Origin: DATAFF01 sp963744915
Lineage (GTDB): Bacteria; Pseudomonadota; Alphaproteobacteria; Rhizobiales; Aestuariivirgaceae
DNA: 64,000 nt
Direction of reading: 5' to 3'
NCBI GenBank assembly: GCA_963744915.1
Contig: CAVUUY010000007.1
Location: 124,001 to 188,000 of the forward strand
The notes beneath the pieces were generated by a model. That model searched no databases. It was not told the origin of the DNA and saw only the letters and a list, made by a program, of their open reading frames with translations. A program made the position numbers and the translations under genes. Positions 28,003 through 37,225 of the stretch are shown here, piece after piece; the first letter of the stretch is position 1; each line of letters opens with the position of its first letter.

Positions 28003-28037
28003 GTAGCCGAGCGTTGCCTTGGCAAGCCAAGCGCGGC
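28003..28037 (+). other. Inverted repeat in the lepB leader
   Basis: A compound hairpin: outer arms TAGCCGAGC/GCGCGGCTA (one mismatch) and an inner stem TTGGC-AA-GCCAA. It lies between acpS and lepB, about 60 bases before the lepB start. It may act as a terminator for acpS or an RNA leader structure. It does not fold as a tRNA. Confidence 0.35.
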
Positions 28038-28094
28038 TAAACGGAACTTTACGGCGCCCGGCGCGGCCGGGCAGCAGATGCGGTGATTGCTGAC

Positions 28095-28883
28095 ATGTCT
28101 GCAAAGATCGAGCCGACCAACAAGTCTGAAGAGAGCGTCTGGGATCTGGTCAAGGTCATTCTCCAGGCCCTGCTCATCGCCTTCGTCGTCCGCACCTTCT
28201 TCTTCCAGCCGTTCAACATTCCCTCGGGCTCCATGATCCCGACCCTGCTGATCGGCGATTATTTGTTCGTCAACAAGCTGAGCTATGGCTACAGCAAATA
28301 TTCCTTCAATTTCTCCATCGGTTTCGGCGGGCGGCCGTACAAATTCGGCCCGGTCCCGTTCGAGGGCCGGATTTTCGCCGGTATTCCGGCGCGCGGCGAT
28401 ATCACCGTCTTCAAGCTGCCGGCCGACAACGAGACCGATTACATCAAGCGGGTGATCGGGCTTCCCGGCGACCGTATCCGGGTCACCGAGGGCGTGCTCT
28501 ATATCAACGACATGGCGGTCAAGCGCGAGCGCCTCGCCGATCTCGACACGGATGCGAGCGCCGGCGTCCGCGGCCCGATCCGCCAATATCGCGAGACGCT
28601 GCCCAACGGCGTGAGCTACATCACCTATGATCTGTGGGACCAGGGCACCGCCGACAACACCCAGGAATTCCTGGTGCCGCCCGGCCATTTCTTCATGATG
28701 GGCGACAATCGCGACAACTCCACCGACAGCCGTTTCCCGCAGGTCGGATACGTGCCCTATGAGAACCTGGTCGGCCGCGCCACCATCCTGTTCTTCTCGC
28801 ACGACCCGCGCTATGCCCTCTACCAGTTCTGGGACTGGCCTTTCGCGGTCCGCTGGAACCGCTTGTTCACCCTGGTCCACTGA
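28095..28883 (+). CDS. lepB: Signal peptidase I
   Basis: 262 residues from MSAKIEPTNK. One N-terminal transmembrane helix (LVKVILQALLIAFVVRTFFF) anchors it in the inner membrane. Catalytic Ser46 lies in PSGSMIPTL and Lys118 in DYIKRVIGLPGDRI; the later MMGDNRDNSTDSR box is present. It removes signal peptides from exported proteins. It is tightly linked to rnc, whose probable TTG start is one base after the lepB stop. Confidence 0.95.
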   Translation: MSAKIEPTNKSEESVWDLVKVILQALLIAFVVRTFFFQPFNIPSGSMIPTLLIGDYLFVNKLSYGYSKYSFNFSIGFGGRPYKFGPVPFEGRIFAGIPARGDITVFKLPADNETDYIKRVIGLPGDRIRVTEGVLYINDMAVKRERLADLDTDASAGVRGPIRQYRETLPNGVSYITYDLWDQGTADNTQEFLVPPGHFFMMGDNRDNSTDSRFPQVGYVPYENLVGRATILFFSHDPRYALYQFWDWPFAVRWNRLFTLVH

Positions 28884-28884
28884 C

Positions 28885-29580
28885 TTGAGGCGTGCCTTGA
28901 AATCCGATGCGGCAGCAACGGTTCAGGACAGGCTCGGCTATCGCTTCCAGAATCCCGATCTCCTCGCCATGGCGCTCACCCATTCCAGCGCCTCCACTGC
29001 CAAGAATGCCAACAACGAGCGCCTCGAGTTCCTCGGCGACCGGGTGCTGGCGCTGGTCCTTGTCGAGGAGCTCTATCATCGCCATCCCGATGCCTCCGAG
29101 GGCGAGCTCGCCCGCCGCCTCAATGCGCTCGTGCGCGCCGAAATGTGCGCCCATGTCTTCCGCCTGCTCGACATCGTGGACGTGCTGCAGTCGGCCCGCG
29201 GCAGCTGGGCCAAATCGTCGCCGACCAGCGTCAACGTTCTGGCCGATATGTGCGAGGCGCTGATCGGCGCCGTTTATCTCGACGGCGGCATCGAGGCTGC
29301 CCGTTCCTTCGTCCTCGGCGCCTGGGGGCCGCATATCGCCCTGCCATCGGCCGCCGACAAGGATCCCAAGACGGCCCTGCAGGAATGGGCCATGGGGCAC
29401 GCCCTGCCGGTCCCGATCTATGTCGAGCAGGAGCGTACCGGCCCCGATCACGAGCCGTTCTTCTCGATTCTGGTCTATCTCAAGGGCTATGAGCCGGCGG
29501 CTGGCGGCGGGCCGTCCAAGCGCCGCGCCGAGCAGGAGGCCGCGGCAAGCTTTCTAAAACGGGAAATGATCTGGAAGTGA
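28885..29580 (+). CDS. rnc: Ribonuclease III
   Basis: About 231 residues. It cleaves double-stranded RNA, including rRNA precursors. The N-terminal nuclease domain has NNERLEFLGDRVLALV with the catalytic acidic cluster; the C-terminal ~70 residues are a dsRNA-binding domain (DPKTALQEWAMG..SKRRAEQEAAASFL). No ATG or GTG is available before the conserved region, so a TTG at 28885 (or 28897) must be used. It is coupled to lepB upstream and overlaps era downstream (GTGA). Confidence 0.93.
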   Translation: MRRALKSDAAATVQDRLGYRFQNPDLLAMALTHSSASTAKNANNERLEFLGDRVLALVLVEELYHRHPDASEGELARRLNALVRAEMCAHVFRLLDIVDVLQSARGSWAKSSPTSVNVLADMCEALIGAVYLDGGIEAARSFVLGAWGPHIALPSAADKDPKTALQEWAMGHALPVPIYVEQERTGPDHEPFFSILVYLKGYEPAAGGGPSKRRAEQEAAASFLKREMIWK

Positions 29581-30476
29581 CCAACGCGACGGAGCCTGTC
29601 AGCCGGTGCGGCTTTGCCGCAATCATCGGAGCACCGAATGCCGGCAAGTCGACCCTGGTCAACCGGCTGGTCGGCCAGAAGATCGCGATCGTCACCCACA
29701 AGGTTCAGACCACCAGGGCACGCCTGCGCGGCATCGCGATCGAGGGGCGTAGCCAGATCGTCTTCGTCGACACGCCGGGCATCTTCACGCCGCGCCGCGA
29801 CCTCGACCGCGCCATGGTCGAGGCCGCCTGGAGCGGTGCCGGCGATGCCGATCTGGTCATCCTGCTGGTCGACAGCCGGGCCGGGCTCAACGCCGAGGTC
29901 GAGGCCATCCTGGCAAGCCTCGGCACCGCCCGCCGCCCGGTGCTCGCCCTCAACAAGGTCGATGTCGTGCGCCCGGAAACGCTGCTCGGCCTGTCGCAGC
30001 GCCTCAATGAGCGCGTGCCATTCGCCTCGACCTTCATGATCTCCGCCCTATCCGGCTCCGGCGTCGAGGATCTGCGCCGCCATGCCGCCGGCGCCATGCC
30101 GGAAGGTCCGTGGCTCTATCCCGAGGACCAGATCGCCGACCTGCCGCAGCGCCTGCTCGCCGCCGAGATCACCCGCGAGAAGCTCACCTTGCGGCTGCAC
30201 CAGGAGCTGCCCTATGCACTGACCGTCGAGACGGAGGGCTGGACCGAGCGCCCGGACGGCTCGGTGCGGATCGATCAGATCATCTATGTCGAGCGCGAGA
30301 GCCAGCGCAAGATCGTGCTCGGCAAGGACGGCCAGACCATCAAGGCGATCGGCCAGGCGGCCCGCAAGGAGATCGCCGAGGCGATCGCCCAGCCGGTGCA
30401 TCTGTTCCTGTTCGTCAAGGTCAGGGAGAACTGGGCAAGCGATCCCGAGCGGCGCAAGATGATGGGACTGGAATAG
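29577..30476 (+). CDS. era: GTPase Era
   Basis: 299 residues with GTG start overlapping the rnc stop. GTPase motifs: G1 GAPNAGKST, G2 region VQTTRARLRG, G3 DTPGIF, G4 NKVD. The C-terminal KH domain (RKIVLGKDGQTIKAIGQAARKE) binds the 3' end of 16S rRNA during 30S assembly. Standard lepB-rnc-era-recO order. Confidence 0.96.
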   Translation: MTNATEPVSRCGFAAIIGAPNAGKSTLVNRLVGQKIAIVTHKVQTTRARLRGIAIEGRSQIVFVDTPGIFTPRRDLDRAMVEAAWSGAGDADLVILLVDSRAGLNAEVEAILASLGTARRPVLALNKVDVVRPETLLGLSQRLNERVPFASTFMISALSGSGVEDLRRHAAGAMPEGPWLYPEDQIADLPQRLLAAEITREKLTLRLHQELPYALTVETEGWTERPDGSVRIDQIIYVERESQRKIVLGKDGQTIKAIGQAARKEIAEAIAQPVHLFLFVKVRENWASDPERRKMMGLE

Positions 30477-30494
30477 GAGGTCTGGCGGCGCCGC

Positions 30495-31265
30495 ATGGAA
30501 TGGACCGAGCAGGGCATCGTGCTCAATGTCAGGACGCATGGCGAGGCCTCGGCCATCGCCGAGGTCCTGTCGGAGCGTCGCGGCCGCTGGTCGGGCCTGG
30601 TCCGTGGCGGCCGCTCGCGGGCCATGCGCCCGGTGCTCCAGCCCGGCAATGTCGTGGTGGCGCGCTGGCGGGCCCGCACCGAGGACCATCTCGGCAGCTT
30701 CACCCTCGAGCCGGTTGCGCTCAGGGCCGGCGCCCTCATCGACGATCCGCTGCGCCTTGCCGGCCTCATGTCGCTGATGGCGCTGCTCAAGCTCCTGCCC
30801 GAACGCGAGCCGCATCCGCGCATCCATGACGCGCTGCTCGTCACCCTCGATGCACTGGCCGGCGGGACGATCTGGCCGGCCATTCTCGTTCGCTTCGAGC
30901 TCGGGCTGATCGACGAGCTTGGCTACGGCCTGGACCTCGCCAGCTGCGCTGCCACCGGCACGCACGACGATCTCGTCTATGTCTCGCCCAAGACCGGCCG
31001 CGCCGTCAGCCGCACCGCCGGCGAGCCCTGGAAGGACCGGCTGCTGCCGCTCCCGCGGTTCCTGCGCGGCTGCCATGACGCGAGCCCGACCGCGGCCGAC
31101 ATCCGCGACGGCCTGCAGCTCAGCGGCTTCTTTCTCCACCGCTTCCTGCTGCAGCCGCGCGGGCTCGACCTGCCGGACAGCCGCGCCCGCATCGTCGCCC
31201 ATGTCGAGGCGGCGGCCAGGGCCGAGGGCGACGCCACGGTTCCCTTGCCCGCCGCCGGACCGTAG
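30495..31265 (+). CDS. recO: DNA repair protein RecO
   Basis: 256 residues. N-terminal OB-fold starts MEWTEQGIVLNVRTHGEASA, typical of RecO, followed by GLVRGGRSRAMRPVLQPGN. The C-terminal helical region is of the short alphaproteobacterial form, with a single cysteine in its zinc region (SCAATG) and no full cluster. It loads RecA at gaps with RecR. It lies 18 bases after era. Confidence 0.93.
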   Translation: MEWTEQGIVLNVRTHGEASAIAEVLSERRGRWSGLVRGGRSRAMRPVLQPGNVVVARWRARTEDHLGSFTLEPVALRAGALIDDPLRLAGLMSLMALLKLLPEREPHPRIHDALLVTLDALAGGTIWPAILVRFELGLIDELGYGLDLASCAATGTHDDLVYVSPKTGRAVSRTAGEPWKDRLLPLPRFLRGCHDASPTAADIRDGLQLSGFFLHRFLLQPRGLDLPDSRARIVAHVEAAARAEGDATVPLPAAGP

Positions 31266-31274
31266 GATGGATGC

Positions 31275-31679
<405 letters not shown>

Positions 31680-31687
31680 TCCTCAAG

Positions 31688-31960
31688 ATGAGCCTCGTGA
31701 CCGGGCTGGCGATCTATTTCATCATCTGGTGGGTCACGCTCTTTGCCGTGCTGCCCTGGGGCGTCCGCAGCCCGCATGAGAGCGGCCTCGAGGTCGCGCC
31801 CGGCCATTCCGATGCGGCGCCCGTCAATCCCCGCCTCGGCGTCAAATTCGCCGCCACCACCGCCATCGCCGGCCTCATCTTCCTGTTTGTCTGGTGGCTC
31901 ATCACCCGCTCCGGGCTCTCTCTCGACGACGTGCCTTTCATGCCCTTGCGGCCCGCCTGA
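31688..31960 (+). CDS. DUF1467 family small membrane protein
   Basis: 90 residues with two transmembrane helices (VTGLAIYFIIWWVTLFAVLP and TTAIAGLIFLFVWWLI). PWGVRSPHE and the short loop after it are the hallmark of DUF1467, found after the epimerase gene in many alphaproteobacteria. The function is unknown. Eight bases after mce and three before the carboxylase gene, so probably one transcript. Confidence 0.88.
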   Translation: MSLVTGLAIYFIIWWVTLFAVLPWGVRSPHESGLEVAPGHSDAAPVNPRLGVKFAATTAIAGLIFLFVWWLITRSGLSLDDVPFMPLRPA

Positions 31961-31963
31961 GCG

Positions 31964-33973
31964 ATGTTCGACAAGATCCTGATTGCCAACCGCGGCGAGA
32001 TCGCCTGCCGCATCATCCGGACCGCGCGGCGCATGGGGCTCGCCACCGTCGCCGTCTATTCCGAGGCCGACTCCCGCGCGCTCCATGTCGACTTGGCCGA
32101 CGAGGCGGTCGCCATCGGACCCGCTCCCTCCTCGCAGTCCTATCTGGTGATCGACAAGATCATCGAGGCGTGCCGCAAGACCGGCGCCGAGGCGGTTCAT
32201 CCGGGCTATGGCTTCCTCGCCGAGCGCGCCGCCTTTGCCGAGGCGCTGGCCGGCGCCGGCATCGTTTTCATCGGGCCGAATCCGGCCGCCATCGAGGCGA
32301 TGGGCGACAAGATCGAATCGAAGCGGGCGGCGGCTCGCGCCGGCGTATCGACCGTCCCCGGCCATCTCGGCGTCATTGCCGACGAGGACGAGGCGGTGAA
32401 GATCGCCGCCGACATCGGTTATCCGGTGATGATCAAGGCTTCGGCCGGCGGCGGCGGCAAGGGCATGCGGGTCGCCCATTCCGCCGTCGAGGTTCGCGAC
32501 GGCTTCGCCCGTGCCCGCTCCGAGGCCCTGGCGTCCTTCGGCGACGATCGGGTGTTCATCGAGAAATTCATCGTCGATCCGCGCCATATCGAGATCCAGG
32601 TGCTGGGCGACAAGCACGGCAACGTCATCCATCTCGGCGAGCGCGAATGTTCGATCCAGCGCCGGAACCAGAAGGTGATCGAGGAGGCGCCCTCGCCATT
32701 GCTCGACCCCGCGACCCGGGCCCGCATGGGCGCCGAGGCGGTCGCCCTGGCCAAGGCGGTGCATTACGATTCGGCCGGCACCGTCGAGTTCGTCGCCGCC
32801 CAGGACCGCTCCTTCTTCTTTCTCGAGATGAACACCCGTCTTCAGGTCGAGCATCCGGTGACCGAGCTCGTCACCGGCATCGATCTGGTCGAGCAGATGA
32901 TTCGGGTGGCGGCCGGCGAAAAGCTCGACCTGACGCAGGCCGACGTGGCGCTGACCGGCTGGGCCGTCGAGAGCCGGATCTATGCCGAGGATCCCTACCG
33001 CAATTTCCTGCCCTCGACCGGCCGGTTGACGCGCTACCATCCGCCGCCCGCCGAATTGCGCAATGGCATAACTGTTCGTAATGATACAGGCGTGTACGAA
33101 GGCGGTGAAATTTCGATCTACTATGATCCGATGATTGCCAAGCTTTGCACCCACGCTCCCGACCGGCTCACCGCGATCCACGCCATGGCCGATGCGCTGG
33201 ATGGATTCTTCATCGACGGCATCCGCCACAATATCCCGTTCCTCGCCAGCATCATGGGAAACGAGCGCTGGCGCTCGGGCGCCCTGTCGACCGGCTTCAT
33301 CCGCGAGGAGTTCCCGCACGGCTTCGCGGCGCTGGCCGCCGATCCGGAGCGGCGCGACACGCTCGCCTCGGTGGCGGTGGTGCTCGATCACATCGAGAAT
33401 CGGCGCAAGCGCCGGATCACCGGTCAGCTGAGCGGCCGGCCGGTGTGTTTTTCCACCTGCCGCGTCGTCGCGCTGGGGAAGGAGTGGCTGCCTGTCGACA
33501 TCATCGGCGAGAGCGATCGGCTGATCCGCATCGTTCACCGCGGCGAGACCGGCGGCGAGCGGGCGGTCGAGACGGATTGGTCGCCGGCCGAGCCGATCTT
33601 CGAGGGCCTGATCGATGGCCGCCCGGTCCGGGTTCAGGTTCGCCCGGTGCTCAATGGCTATCGCCTGAGCCATCGCGGCGCCGAGATCGTCGCCCGGGTC
33701 TATACCGGCCGCGAGGCCGAGCTCGCCCGGCTCATGCCGGAGCGGGTCCTGTCGGATGCGGCGCTGAAGCTGCTCTGCCCGATGCCGGGGCTCGTCGTGT
33801 CGATTGCCGTCGGGGTCGGCCAGGAGGTCAAGGCCGGCGATCCGCTCGCGATCGTCGAGGCGATGAAGATGGAAAACATCCTGCGTGCCGAACGCGACGG
33901 CAAGGTCAAGGCGATCCATGTCCGCAAGGGCGACAGCCTCGCCGTCGATGCCGTCATCATGGAGTTCGAGTGA
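31964..33973 (+). CDS. pccA: Acyl-CoA carboxylase alpha subunit (biotin carboxylase plus biotin carrier), probably propionyl-CoA
   Basis: 669 residues. The biotin carboxylase domain has IANRGEIACRI, the ATP-grasp glycine loop KASAGGGGKGMR, the signature HIEIQVLGDKHGNVIHLGER, and MNTRLQVEHPVTE. The C-terminal biotin carrier has EAMKMEN with the biotinyl lysine near 635. Presence of methylmalonyl-CoA epimerase two genes upstream favours propionyl-CoA carboxylase over methylcrotonyl-CoA carboxylase; the beta subunit is not here. Confidence 0.92.
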   Translation: MFDKILIANRGEIACRIIRTARRMGLATVAVYSEADSRALHVDLADEAVAIGPAPSSQSYLVIDKIIEACRKTGAEAVHPGYGFLAERAAFAEALAGAGIVFIGPNPAAIEAMGDKIESKRAAARAGVSTVPGHLGVIADEDEAVKIAADIGYPVMIKASAGGGGKGMRVAHSAVEVRDGFARARSEALASFGDDRVFIEKFIVDPRHIEIQVLGDKHGNVIHLGERECSIQRRNQKVIEEAPSPLLDPATRARMGAEAVALAKAVHYDSAGTVEFVAAQDRSFFFLEMNTRLQVEHPVTELVTGIDLVEQMIRVAAGEKLDLTQADVALTGWAVESRIYAEDPYRNFLPSTGRLTRYHPPPAELRNGITVRNDTGVYEGGEISIYYDPMIAKLCTHAPDRLTAIHAMADALDGFFIDGIRHNIPFLASIMGNERWRSGALSTGFIREEFPHGFAALAADPERRDTLASVAVVLDHIENRRKRRITGQLSGRPVCFSTCRVVALGKEWLPVDIIGESDRLIRIVHRGETGGERAVETDWSPAEPIFEGLIDGRPVRVQVRPVLNGYRLSHRGAEIVARVYTGREAELARLMPERVLSDAALKLLCPMPGLVVSIAVGVGQEVKAGDPLAIVEAMKMENILRAERDGKVKAIHVRKGDSLAVDAVIMEFE

Positions 33974-33975
33974 CC

Positions 33976-34626
33976 ATGCGCGGCGCGGTTGCGGAAAGTC
34001 TCCGTAGAACCTGGCGCTGGCCGCTGCTGGCCCTCGCCCTGCTGCTTGCCGCCTGCCAGACCTCCTCGGGCGGCAATATCCTGTCGCGCATCGGCGCGCC
34101 GGTCAATAATCTGCCCCCGCCCGCGCCGCCCGGACCGACCGTCACCGAGGAGCTGTTCCAGCCGACGGTTCATGCCATCCTGGCCATGAGCGGCGGCTTC
34201 GGAACGGCAAAATCGGCCACTGCCGTCGAGACCGTCTGGCAGCGAACCGGCAGCGAGGAGCGCTTCACCGCCTCCCTGGCGCCGGACCGCGTCGAGGTGA
34301 AGACCTTGAAGCCCGGCCACTACGCCCTGGTCAAGGCCACGGCCGGCGGCAACGATCTCCTGGCCGCCCAGAGCAGCGATGCCCGCCCCCTCGCCGTCGA
34401 GCTCTCGCTTGACCCCGGCGATGTGATCTATATCGGCAAGCTGCTGCTCAGGCAGGAAACCCGCAAGCGCAAGGTCAAGAAGGACGGCAAGACCGCCACC
34501 GAGGAGGTCAAGCGGGTGGTTCTCGACGTCGAGGACGATATGAAGTCGGCCAAGGCTGCCGTTTCCGAGGCCCATCCGTTGCAGGCCTCGTCGCTGAAAC
34601 GCCGCCTCGTCAAACGGGCGAGCTGA
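33976..34626 (+). CDS. Hypothetical lipoprotein
   Basis: 216 residues. A signal peptide with lipobox LAAC (WPLLALALLLAACQTSSGG) marks a lipoprotein. The mature part has a beta-rich central region with GHYALVKATAGG and DPGDVIYIGKL, then a basic stretch (RKRKVKKDGKTA). It resembles small bacterial surface lipoproteins, but no family was recognised with confidence. It begins 2 bases after the carboxylase stop and overlaps the acylphosphatase start, so is probably part of the same operon. Confidence 0.75.
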   Translation: MRGAVAESLRRTWRWPLLALALLLAACQTSSGGNILSRIGAPVNNLPPPAPPGPTVTEELFQPTVHAILAMSGGFGTAKSATAVETVWQRTGSEERFTASLAPDRVEVKTLKPGHYALVKATAGGNDLLAAQSSDARPLAVELSLDPGDVIYIGKLLLRQETRKRKVKKDGKTATEEVKRVVLDVEDDMKSAKAAVSEAHPLQASSLKRRLVKRAS

Positions 34627-34916
34627 TGCCCGACCAGGGCCGGCGCACCGTTCACCTGCGAATTGAGGGCCGGGTCCAGGGCGTCGGCTATCGCTACTGG
34701 GCCGCCGACCGCGCCCGGGAGCTGCAGCTGACCGGTTGGGTGCGAAACCGCCGCGACGGGGCAGTCGAGGCCGTGCTTTCCGGTGCCGCAGCCGCCGTCG
34801 AACGCATGATCGCATCGTGCCGCAGGGGACCGCCTGATGCCGCCGTGACGGCGGTCGAGATCGTCGGCGAGGGGACCGGCGCCTTCGAGGCTTTCACGAT
34901 CGCGCCCACCGTCTGA
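34626..34916 (+). CDS. acyP: Acylphosphatase
   Basis: 96 residues. It hydrolyses carboxyl-phosphate bonds in acyl phosphates. Catalytic Arg lies in GRVQGVGYRYW and Asn in GWVRNRRDGAVEA, both intact. ATG overlaps the last base of the lipoprotein gene. A strong hairpin follows 6 bases after its stop. Confidence 0.94.
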   Translation: MPDQGRRTVHLRIEGRVQGVGYRYWAADRARELQLTGWVRNRRDGAVEAVLSGAAAAVERMIASCRRGPPDAAVTAVEIVGEGTGAFEAFTIAPTV

Positions 34917-34922
34917 AATGAA

Positions 34923-34955
34923 CAGCCTCGCCGGGAGGGGTATCCGGCGAGGCTG
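34923..34955 (+). terminator. Hairpin after acyP
   Basis: Perfect 12-pair stem CAGCCTCGCCGG/CCGGCGAGGCTG with a 9-base loop, right after the acyP stop. No T-run follows, so termination would be partial or Rho-assisted; still the likely end of the mce-acyP transcript. Confidence 0.55.
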
Positions 34956-35243
34956 CAGAGCGAGGTCAGGACCGGGGCGGGGTCGGGGCAGGGGATGGTC
35001 CCGGTCGACTGGCCTGCGAAAAAGGCGGTGGCGTGCTCCCTTGATCCATGCCACCTGAGTTGACCCGACCCTATTCGCCCGGCGGTGAACCGGTTATGAC
35101 CACCCCGTTCATCTGGCGTTCATCTTCAGGGTCCCGCCCATTATTCACCGTTCAGGCCTGTGATTCACGGCTCACGCCCTTGACCCCGCCTCCGGAAAGC
35201 CGGAAACAGGGCCGTTCCGAGGCTGCCAGGAAAGGTTTGCGCA
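34956..35243 (+). promoter_or_regulatory. leuD upstream region with CGTTCATCT direct repeats
   Basis: About 290 bases without a gene. It contains CGTTCATCT at 35106-35114 and again at 35117-35125, an 11-base period, and a partial third copy CGTTCA at 35149. ATTCAC motifs occur at 35143 and 35163. Helically phased direct repeats of this type are used by OmpR-family response regulators. The identity of the regulator is not known. Confidence 0.4.
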
Positions 35244-35849
35244 ATGGAGAGGTTCACCGTTCTGACCGGCGTCGCCGCATCCCTGCCGCTGGTCAACGTC
35301 GATACCGACATGATCATCCCCAAGCAGTTCCTGAAGACCATCAAGCGCACTGGCCTCGGCTCGGCCTTGTTCCACGAGATGCGCTACCACCGAAGCGGCG
35401 AGGAGAACCCCGACTTCGTCCTCAACCGGCCGGCCCATCGCCAGGCGAAGATCCTGATCGCGGGCGACAATTTCGGCTGCGGCTCATCGCGCGAGCATGC
35501 CCCCTGGGCGCTGCTCGACTTCGGCATCCGCTGCGTCATTTCCACGTCCTTCGCCGACATCTTCTACAACAACTGCTTCAAGAACGGCATCTTGCCGATC
35601 GCCGTCAGCGCCCAGGACCTGAAGAAACTCCACGACGATGCCGAGCGCGGCGCCAATGCCACCATCACCATCGACCTGGCGAACCAGGAGATTCGCGGCC
35701 CCGACGGCGGTGTCGTCCGTTTCGCCATCGATCCCTTCCGCAAGCGCTGCCTGCTCGACGGGCTGGACGATATCGGGCTGACGCTCGAAAAGGCCGAGGC
35801 GATCGACCGCTTCGAGCGCGACAAGGCCGAAAGCCGTCCCTGGCTGTGA
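35244..35849 (+). CDS. leuD: 3-isopropylmalate dehydratase small subunit
   Basis: 201 residues. With LeuC it isomerises 2- to 3-isopropylmalate in leucine synthesis. It has NVDTDMIIPKQFLKTI and GDNFGCGSSREHAPWAL, both LeuD signatures (swivel domain of the aconitase family). Length is normal. leuC and leuB are not adjacent; instead it precedes pyrH, whose ATG overlaps its stop. That location is unusual, as rpsB and tsf are usually found here. Confidence 0.95.
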   Translation: MERFTVLTGVAASLPLVNVDTDMIIPKQFLKTIKRTGLGSALFHEMRYHRSGEENPDFVLNRPAHRQAKILIAGDNFGCGSSREHAPWALLDFGIRCVISTSFADIFYNNCFKNGILPIAVSAQDLKKLHDDAERGANATITIDLANQEIRGPDGGVVRFAIDPFRKRCLLDGLDDIGLTLEKAEAIDRFERDKAESRPWL

Positions 35850-36580
35850 TGGCGGAAACGGCCATGCCCCAGCTTCGCTTCAGCCGCGCCCTGGTCAAGC
35901 TATCGGGTGAGGTCCTGGTCGGCTCCCAGGGCTATGGCATCGACCTGTCGATGGCCTCCCGCATCGCCAGCGAGGTCAAGGATGCGGTCGACCTCGGCGC
36001 CGAGATTGCCCTGGTGATCGGCGGCGGCAACATCTTCCGCGGCGTCTCGGGTGCGGCGGCTGGGCTCGACCGGGCGCGCGCCGATTACATGGGCATGCTC
36101 GCCACCGTGCTGAACGCGCTGGCCATGCAGGGGGCGCTCGACCGCCAGGGCCTCGAGACCAGGGTCATGTCGGCGATTCCCATGCCGAGCATCTGCGAGC
36201 CGTTCCAGCGCGATGCCGCCCTCGACCACCTGCGCCATGGCCGGGTGGTGCTGTTCGCCGCCGGCACCGGCAACCCGTTTTTCACCACCGACACCGCGGC
36301 CGCTCTGCGTGCCGTCGAGATGAACTGCAACGTCATGCTCAAGGGAACGAGCGTCGATGGCATCTACGAGGCCGATCCCAAGACGAAGCCCGATGCCCGG
36401 CGTTTTGATGTTCTGAGCTACCAGGATGTGCTGGCGCGCAATCTCAAGGTGATGGATACCGCCGCGATCGCCCTTGCGCGCGACAATCGTATTCCGGTAA
36501 TCGTGTTTTCCATCCGCACGGAAGGCGCTTTGCCGGAAGTTCTCAAGGGCCAAGGGCGCTTCACGATCGTCCGGGATTGA
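35849..36580 (+). CDS. pyrH: UMP kinase
   Basis: About 243 residues from ATG 35849, overlapping the leuD stop; ATG 35864 is an alternative. Amino-acid kinase fold with LVKLSGEVLVG, the glycine loop VIGGGNIFRG and GTGNPFFTTDTAAALRA, all UMP kinase signatures. It phosphorylates UMP to UDP and is subject to UTP/GTP control in the family. Followed by frr. Confidence 0.95.
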   Translation: MAETAMPQLRFSRALVKLSGEVLVGSQGYGIDLSMASRIASEVKDAVDLGAEIALVIGGGNIFRGVSGAAAGLDRARADYMGMLATVLNALAMQGALDRQGLETRVMSAIPMPSICEPFQRDAALDHLRHGRVVLFAAGTGNPFFTTDTAAALRAVEMNCNVMLKGTSVDGIYEADPKTKPDARRFDVLSYQDVLARNLKVMDTAAIALARDNRIPVIVFSIRTEGALPEVLKGQGRFTIVRD

Positions 36581-36626
36581 TGCTGCGCCGCAGTCCTGGC
36601 GACGGGCGGCTCAGGGAGTTTACGCC

Positions 36627-37193
36627 ATGTCACAACCCACCTCGATCGACCTCAAGGAGCTGAAGCGCCGGATGCACGGCGCGCTCGACGTCCTGAAGCA
36701 CGAATTTGCCGGGCTGCGCACCGGTCGGGCCTCGGCCAGCCTGCTCGAGCCGATCACCATCGAAGCCTATGGCTCGACCATGCCGCTGAACCAGGTCGGC
36801 ACCATCTCGGTGCCGGAATCGCGGATGCTGCTGGTCCAGGTCTGGGACCGCGGCCTCGCCGGCGCCGTCGACAAGGCCATCCGCAATTCCGGCCTGGGGC
36901 TCAACCCGATCACCGAGGGTCAGTCCGTCCGCGTGCCGATACCGGAGCTGTCGACCGACCGCCGCCGCGAACTCACCAAGGTTGCCCACCAATATGCCGA
37001 GAAGGCCCGGGTGGCGGTCCGCAATGTGCGGCGCGACGGCATGGATCTGCTGAAGCGGCTGGAGCGCGATGGTCATATCAGCGAGGACGAGCATCATCAG
37101 AAGAATGATGAGGTCCAGAAGATGACCGACGCCATTATCAAGGACATCGACGAGGCGCTGCAGCATAAGGACAGCGAGATCATGCAGGTGTGA
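36627..37193 (+). CDS. frr: Ribosome recycling factor
   Basis: 188 residues, two-domain tRNA-mimic. Typical sequence: LKHEFAGLRTGRASASLLEP, EAYGSTMPLNQVG and LTKVAHQYAEKARVAVRNVRR. With EF-G it splits the post-termination ribosome. 46 bases after pyrH; its stop overlaps a GTG in frame with uppS. Confidence 0.97.
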   Translation: MSQPTSIDLKELKRRMHGALDVLKHEFAGLRTGRASASLLEPITIEAYGSTMPLNQVGTISVPESRMLLVQVWDRGLAGAVDKAIRNSGLGLNPITEGQSVRVPIPELSTDRRRELTKVAHQYAEKARVAVRNVRRDGMDLLKRLERDGHISEDEHHQKNDEVQKMTDAIIKDIDEALQHKDSEIMQV

Positions 37194-37225
37194 TCACGGT
37201 TCGGCACCGAGCGGGACGGGAGAAT

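Noticed and set aside
28003..28037. Possible tRNA between acpS and lepB
   Set aside because: The hairpin does not form a cloverleaf and lacks the T-loop GGTTCRANNCC sequence and a CCA-like end.
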